From JBAXAM01 sp964213355 (GTDB lineage Bacteria; Pseudomonadota; Gammaproteobacteria; UBA9339): DNA of 64,000 nucleotides. Below, piece by piece: positions 61,925-64,000 of this stretch. Location of the stretch: assembly GCA_964213355.1 (NCBI GenBank), contig CAXOVY010000032.1, positions 1 through 64,000 on the forward strand, in the 5' to 3' direction. Under the pieces are notes generated by a model, which worked only from the letters and a program-made list of their open reading frames with translations, searched no databases and was not told where the DNA came from. How positions within the stretch are numbered: position 1 is the first letter of the stretch; the number at the start of each line of letters is the position of its first letter. Both the position numbers and the translations under genes were made by a program.

Positions 61925-63063
61925 TGCCAACAATGCCGCTTTCTCTTTATATTCATTTTCCATGGTGTTTACGCAAATGTCCTTATTGTGATTTTAATTC
62001 TTATGTATTACCAAAATCCAAAATAGAGCCGCAAGCGGGTTATGTTGATTTGCTGCTCACTGATCTTGGGAATGAGGCAGAACGAACACCAAGTTTTAAT
62101 TTAAGAAGTATTTATTTTGGTGGTGGTACGCCAAGTTTGTTGCCACCAAGTGCTGTCAAAAAAATTATTAATCGTGCGAGGGATCTTTTTTCTTTTGCGC
62201 CTGATATTGAAATTACCCTGGAAGCAAATCCAGGAACAATTAATTTGGAATTGTGCGTGGGTTTTAAAGATGCAGGAATTAATCGAATTTCTTTGGGAGT
62301 GCAAAGTTTTAATGATGAGAAACTAAAAAACATTGGTCGTATTCATGATGCCAAACAAGCCAAAGATGCAGTTTGCGCGATAAAACAAGCAGAATTTTGC
62401 AATTTTAATCTTGATATGATGTTCGGTTTGCCAGGGCAGAGCATTGATGATGCAATGAATGATCTCCGAATTGCTTTGAATTTTGCACCGCCACATTTTT
62501 CTTGGTATCAATTAACACTTGAACCAAACACTAAATTTGCAGTCGAGCCGCCAATTTTGCCACATAATGAAGCATTATGGAATATACAGCAAGCAGGGCA
62601 AGATTTGCTGGCACAGTCGGGTTTGTCACAGTATGAGATATCTGCTTATAGTATGCCAGGATTTGAATGTCAACATAATGTGAATTATTGGCAGTATGGT
62701 GATTATTTAGGAATTGGTGCTGGGGCACATGGCAAAATTACGCTTGCCAATGGTTTAGTGAATCGTTACTTCAAGATCGCAAATCCAAAAAAATATTTTC
62801 AGGAGCGAGACATATTTATCGCTGGCGAAAAAGTTGTTACATTTGAAAAACGTCCCTTTGAATTTATGCTGAATGCTTTGAGATTATATCGACCTATAAG
62901 CCATACATTGTTTCATGAGCGTACTGGAGTTACAATCGGTGCTATAGCAAATGAACTGCAGCGGGCTGAAAGTTTAGGTCTAGTTGAATTGCAAAGCGAT
63001 GCGGTTGTAACGACAGCTCATGGTCGAAATTTTTTAAACGATTTACTCGAGATTTTTTTGTAA
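61924..63063 (+). CDS. hemW: Heme chaperone HemW (radical SAM)
   Basis: HemW binds heme and delivers it to respiratory proteins. Older annotations call it a coproporphyrinogen III oxidase. The 379-residue protein begins MPLSLYIHFPWCLRKCPYC, with the CxxxCxxC cluster motif, followed by GGGTPSLLPP and ITLEANPGTI. It matches HemW rather than HemN in length. The GTG at 61924 is taken as start. An ATG at 61933 is equally possible and would remove three residues. Confidence 0.95.
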   Translation: MPTMPLSLYIHFPWCLRKCPYCDFNSYVLPKSKIEPQAGYVDLLLTDLGNEAERTPSFNLRSIYFGGGTPSLLPPSAVKKIINRARDLFSFAPDIEITLEANPGTINLELCVGFKDAGINRISLGVQSFNDEKLKNIGRIHDAKQAKDAVCAIKQAEFCNFNLDMMFGLPGQSIDDAMNDLRIALNFAPPHFSWYQLTLEPNTKFAVEPPILPHNEALWNIQQAGQDLLAQSGLSQYEISAYSMPGFECQHNVNYWQYGDYLGIGAGAHGKITLANGLVNRYFKIANPKKYFQERDIFIAGEKVVTFEKRPFEFMLNALRLYRPISHTLFHERTGVTIGAIANELQRAESLGLVELQSDAVVTTAHGRNFLNDLLEIFL

Positions 63064-63074
63064 TTGGTGTAGCG

Positions 63075-63722
63075 ATGAATAATAAAAAACAATATCTAAA
63101 AGAAATGGAAATCGAACTTTGGCAAAGCAAGAGAACCACTGCTGCTAGTTGTTTGGCGACATCTGGTTGGTCAGAGCTTGAAAAGCAAGTTGCCACCTGT
63201 GCTTTATGTGGTTTGCATAAAACACGCACGCAAGTGGTATTTGGTGTTGGTAATAAAAATGCTGAAGTTATGTTTATTGGTGAAGCACCTGGTGCTAATG
63301 AAGATTTGCAAGGCGAACCATTTGTTGGTAGAGCAGGGATGTTGTTAAATTCGATGGTGCAGTCAATTGGGTTAAAACGCAGTGATATTTATATTGCCAA
63401 TATTTTAAAATGTCGTCCGCCGAATAATCGTGATCCCGAGCCGCAGGAGGTAAAGCTTTGCACCTCTTATTTAGAGCAACAAATTGCTTTAATTCAGCCG
63501 AAAATATTAGTTGCTGTGGGGCGTATCGCTGCGCATTTTTTATTAAATACCACTGAGTCTATGGGTCACTTGCGTGGTCGAACTTATCAGTATGGATCAC
63601 AAAACACCCCACTAATAGTTACCTATCATCCTGCTTATTTATTACGCTCGCCGAGCGAAAAACGCAAAGCCTATGTAGATTTTTTGCTAATCAAAAAAAT
63701 GATTGGTGGGATTGCTGACTAA
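63075..63722 (+). CDS. Uracil-DNA glycosylase, family 4
   Basis: Family-4 glycosylases remove uracil from DNA and carry an iron-sulfur cluster. The 215-residue protein has the cluster cysteines CALCGLHKTR (near residue 37), KCRPPNNRDP and LCTSYLEQQI, the catalytic motif GEAPGANEDLQGEPFVGRAG (near 73) and the C-terminal TYHPAYLLRSP. The length is normal. It is 11 bp behind hemW and in the same direction, so it may be co-transcribed. Confidence 0.94.
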   Translation: MNNKKQYLKEMEIELWQSKRTTAASCLATSGWSELEKQVATCALCGLHKTRTQVVFGVGNKNAEVMFIGEAPGANEDLQGEPFVGRAGMLLNSMVQSIGLKRSDIYIANILKCRPPNNRDPEPQEVKLCTSYLEQQIALIQPKILVAVGRIAAHFLLNTTESMGHLRGRTYQYGSQNTPLIVTYHPAYLLRSPSEKRKAYVDFLLIKKMIGGIAD

Positions 63723-63723
63723 A

Positions 63724-63760
63724 GCTCGCGGATGCAGGAGTCTTAATCCGCGCCGCGAGC
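63724..63760. repeat. Palindrome GCTCGCGG...CCGCGAGC
   Basis: An 8-bp perfect stem with a 21-nt loop follows the glycosylase gene. Its arms match the clpP-side palindrome at 8185-8205. There is no good T tract, so it is more likely a dispersed palindrome than a simple terminator. Confidence 0.6.
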
Positions 63761-63787
63761 AAAGTCCCTATAGCTGATTTTTTATAT

Positions 63788-63961
63788 TTAATGAATTTGA
63801 TTCTCTATATCTCGTTTGATAATTTCGACATCTTTTGGTAAAAGCTTGTTAGTAAAGTAAACAATACAACCTAGCACTACAAGATTTTCAACGAAATCAA
63901 CGAAAGAACCACCATTAATGATCGATACTTCTTTTGGGCTCAATTCAACAATGTTATTCAT
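63788..63961 (-). CDS. 57-residue peptide with double-glycine (bacteriocin-type) leader
   Basis: The ATG at 63961 has a strong GAGGAG site nine bases upstream and begins MNNIVELSPKEVSIINGG, then a 39-residue remainder with one hydrophobic segment (FVENLVVLGCIVYF) and a charged tail. The LSxxExxxINGG pattern fits leader peptides removed by C39-peptidase ABC exporters in bacteriocins and related peptides. No such exporter or immunity gene is visible up to the window edge, where only 39 bases remain. It may continue a cluster beyond 64000. The peptide could also be a non-bacteriocin secreted peptide. Confidence 0.65.
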   Translation of the reverse strand: MNNIVELSPKEVSIINGGSFVDFVENLVVLGCIVYFTNKLLPKDVEIIKRDIENQIH

Positions 63962-64000
63962 AGCTATACACTCCTCTATTTTTAAAATTAATATGGAATC

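Noticed and set aside
61924..63063. Annotation as oxygen-independent coproporphyrinogen oxidase (HemN)
   Set aside because: The length and sequence match HemW; the longer HemN N-terminal features are missing.

Overview
The window is AT-rich bacterial chromosome, densely packed, with housekeeping genes of gammaproteobacterial type (trigger factor, ClpP, RseP, DnaKJ, Tol-Pal, ArnBCDT, RlmN/RlmD, HemW). Several traits suggest a host-associated or intracellular gammaproteobacterium, perhaps near the Legionellales/Coxiellaceae: three organophosphate-type MFS transporters, a secreted chagasin-like cysteine-protease inhibitor, several large coiled-coil or repeat-rich proteins without recognisable homology, lipid A aminoarabinose modification, and active insertion sequences. 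The lineage is inferred from gene content only.

Layout. 1-5.5 kb: an unrecognised gene of about 706 codons, cut in two by an IS21-type element (1432-4215, istA/istB) with an exact 6-bp target duplication, plus its small upstream partner. 5.7-18.5 kb: two tRNAs, tig-clpP, two OPA-family transporters around rlmD, an OmpA-like lipoprotein, rseP, tRNA-Leu with deoB directly behind it, a glycine-zipper lipoprotein, a large unknown protein, and tRNA-Glu/tRNA-Ala. 18.6-29.9 kb: ndk-rlmN, folB/folE, folA-dnaJ-dnaK behind a clear sigma-32 promoter, then a leftward cluster lemA, M48 protease, tsaB, sugar porter, chagasin-like inhibitor, upp. 30-41.6 kb: phosphate uptake (DUF47 + Pit), dnaX-recR, and an arn operon (arnT, one small flippase-like subunit, arnB, arnC, decarboxylase-only arnA, arnD). 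41.6-49.8 kb: mtaD with a HAD phosphatase, a third OPA transporter, yggS, and tolA-tolB-pal-cpoB. 49.8-56 kb: a Cache-type class III adenylate cyclase, a metallopeptidase, and coiled-coil gene remnants on both sides of an IS3-type element (53955-55392). 56-64 kb: a divergent PEP-carboxylase-like gene, a membrane protein, cysS, a phosphoribosyltransferase, hemW, a family-4 uracil-DNA glycosylase and a previously uncounted 57-residue double-glycine leader peptide.

The most unusual observation is a structured RNA-like module of about 115-150 nt just behind a transposase ORF in both IS elements, although they belong to different families (IS21 and IS3). Both copies have a 6-bp hairpin with a 3-nt loop, a long stem enclosing a second hairpin, and directly abutting it a 5-bp stem closing a 19-nt block that matches at 16 of 19 positions. 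The stems differ in sequence but keep pairing. A near-palindromic fold-back element of 126 bp and a scattered family of REP-like palindromes are also present.
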